A DNA stretch of 7,401 bases from Clostridia bacterium (lineage in GTDB: Bacteria > Bacillota > Clostridia > Christensenellales > Borkfalkiaceae). The stretch is taken from positions 1 through 7,401 of the forward strand of contig JAIEAS010000277.1 in the NCBI GenBank assembly GCA_029071285.1. The letters are read 5' to 3'. A program made the translations under genes and the position numbers. This document shows positions 6,239-7,401 of the stretch, piece by piece (the first letter of the stretch is position 1; the number at the start of each line of letters is the position of its first letter). The notes under the pieces are model-generated. The model saw nothing but the letters and a program-made list of their open reading frames with translations, ran no database searches and was not told where the DNA came from.

Positions 6239-7401
6239 TTACAAAATAACGCCGTTCTTCTTAAGTAAAAGTCTTGCCGTGTCTACGCTGTCCGCTCCGT
6301 GCGCGTTTTTGACGGGTGCGAACTCGTTGTCGCGGTCAACCTCGAACGCAAGGCAGCTTCCCATAAGCTTCACCATATCGACGACAAGCGTTTCAAACTT
6401 GTAGCCGTTGGGTTCGTCGGGAATAATCCGCAAGCCGTTTTCCATATAGGGCACCGCCTTTTTCGCAAGGTGGTAAGGAAGGTTTCCCGAAAGGGTCGTG
6501 TTGAGCTGCTTTACGTTGAAAAGATAGTTTAAGGTTACGCCGTATCTGTAAACCAGCTCGCCGCTTCTGTCCTTTTTGGTGGCGAGCTCGGGCGGCATTT
6601 CGTAGTACTCGACGATTGCGGGTTTGCCGTTTTCCTCGCAGAGAACGCCCACCTTTTCTTCGGGATAAAGCTTTTTAACTACCTTTGCGCCGCAGTTGTG
6701 TCCCGACATAAGAGTTGCGCCTATGAACACGGGGTCGCAGATTCGCTGCAAAACGTTGTCAACGCCGAAGACGTTGAGCCACTCTATTTTTTCGCGTTCG
6801 ATAATGCGGTTGAAGCCCGCGTTTATAAGCGACGAATACCAGCCGCCGTTTCCGTTCGGCGAGAGTGAAATTTTATTTTTTTGGTCAAGAAAAATTTTGC
6901 CGTCGAAGTCGCACGCGGGTTCGGTGTTCTGAATGAAAAAGTGAACTCTGTCGCGCGGATAGCCGAAGTAGTTGTTATCTTTGAAAAACTCTACCGTTTC
7001 GCCGTTGTTGAGGCTGTTGGTCATAATGAACAGCGGAAAGTATCTGCCCGTAACCGAGGTTACTTCCTGAATATTGTTCATAAGCTGCTCGAAAATGGAT
7101 AAAAACCGCGTTTCGCCGATATTGTACAAACCCTTGGCTTTATCGAAGCCGAGGCGTGTTCCCTGACCGCCGGCAAACAGAACCGCGCCCACCTTTTTAT
7201 TTTCAAGCGCGCGAAGTCCCACCTCTTCATACTGCAGACGGCGGCGTTTTACGTCCTGCAGCGTCACAGCCTGAACGGGGCGGATTTTCACCTTTTCCTT
7301 AACGGCAGTGGTCTGTATATTTTCCAATACCGAAAAATTTATATTTTCAATCTCTTCCAGCAGCTGACAACCCTCTTCTTCGTACAACTCGTCGTAAAAG
7401 T
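6239..7401 (-). CDS. UDPGP-family UDP-sugar pyrophosphorylase (eukaryote-type, UAP1-like), 5' partial
   Basis: Predicted cytoplasmic uridylyltransferase that joins UTP to a sugar 1-phosphate (N-acetylglucosamine 1-phosphate or a hexose 1-phosphate) to give a UDP-sugar and pyrophosphate. Residues are counted here from the Leu/TTG codon at 7387. Nucleotide-binding loop LFAGGQGTRLG is at 70-80, with KAKG (83-86) supplying the catalytic-type lysine. SPNGNGGWYSSL (176-187), the VDNVL metal/UTP segment (209-213), CGAKVV (232-237), VEYYE (259-263), YKFE (329-332) and EFAPVKNA (355-362) match the eukaryotic UAP/UDPGP pattern rather than bacterial GlmU or GalU. The TTG at 7387 is unlikely to be the start, because the reading frame continues to the window edge as FYDE and family members have a longer N-terminal helix region. 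The gene is therefore truncated by the window. The stop TAA at 6239-6241 lies 34 bases before the protease ATG, suggesting a shared transcript. Substrate choice cannot be settled from sequence alone. Confidence 0.88.
   Translation of the reverse strand, partial: FYDELYEEEGCQLLEEIENINFSVLENIQTTAVKEKVKIRPVQAVTLQDVKRRRLQYEEVGLRALENKKVGAVLFAGGQGTRLGFDKAKGLYNIGETRFLSIFEQLMNNIQEVTSVTGRYFPLFIMTNSLNNGETVEFFKDNNYFGYPRDRVHFFIQNTEPACDFDGKIFLDQKNKISLSPNGNGGWYSSLINAGFNRIIEREKIEWLNVFGVDNVLQRICDPVFIGATLMSGHNCGAKVVKKLYPEEKVGVLCEENGKPAIVEYYEMPPELATKKDRSGELVYRYGVTLNYLFNVKQLNTTLSGNLPYHLAKKAVPYMENGLRIIPDEPNGYKFETLVVDMVKLMGSCLAFEVDRDNEFAPVKNAHGADSVDTARLLLKKNGVIL

Noticed and set aside
7385..7387. TTG at 7387 as the start of the UDPGP-family gene
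   Set aside because: The frame continues without a stop to the window edge, no ribosome binding site is placed before it, and the family has a longer N-terminus, so the gene is treated as truncated.

Overview
The window looks like ordinary chromosomal DNA from a low-to-moderate GC member of the Firmicutes, class Clostridia. The gene order rnr-smpB, the Clostridia-type MetA/MetY pair and a collagen-like lipoprotein protease point to an uncultured gut lineage, perhaps in the Christensenellales; that lineage guess is inference. Coding density is very high. Every gap between genes is under 40 bases, so no long non-coding stretch needs explaining. No tRNA, rRNA, CRISPR array, insertion sequence or phage gene is visible.

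Left block, plus strand (1-4767): four genes run in one direction. rnr encodes the 3'-5' exoribonuclease RNase R and smpB encodes the tmRNA partner, so together they serve trans-translation and decay of non-stop mRNA. metY (O-acetylhomoserine sulfhydrylase) follows smpB after 4 bases. metA (homoserine O-acyltransferase with the acetyl-type Glu at position 111) overlaps the metY stop by one base. MetA makes O-acetylhomoserine and MetY converts it with sulfide to homocysteine, the direct sulfhydrylation route to methionine. smpB has no Shine-Dalgarno sequence. Instead a perfect extended -10 element sits so that transcription should begin at the A of its ATG, which suggests a leaderless mRNA.

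Middle (4771-4797): a compact A-tract/hairpin/T-tract palindrome sits between the convergent blocks and should terminate transcription from both sides.

Right block, minus strand (4804-7401): transcription runs right to left. First comes a UDPGP-family (eukaryote-type UDP-sugar pyrophosphorylase) gene whose 5' end is cut by the window edge. After 34 bases comes a lipoprotein with eight Gly-X-Y collagen-like triplets, a trypsin-like (HtrA/DegP type) protease domain with an intact His-Asp-Ser triad, and a PDZ-like C-terminus.

I did not find a clearly new multi-gene system. The points most worth a second look are the leaderless smpB arrangement, the collagen-like protease, and the eukaryote-type nucleotidyltransferase next to it.
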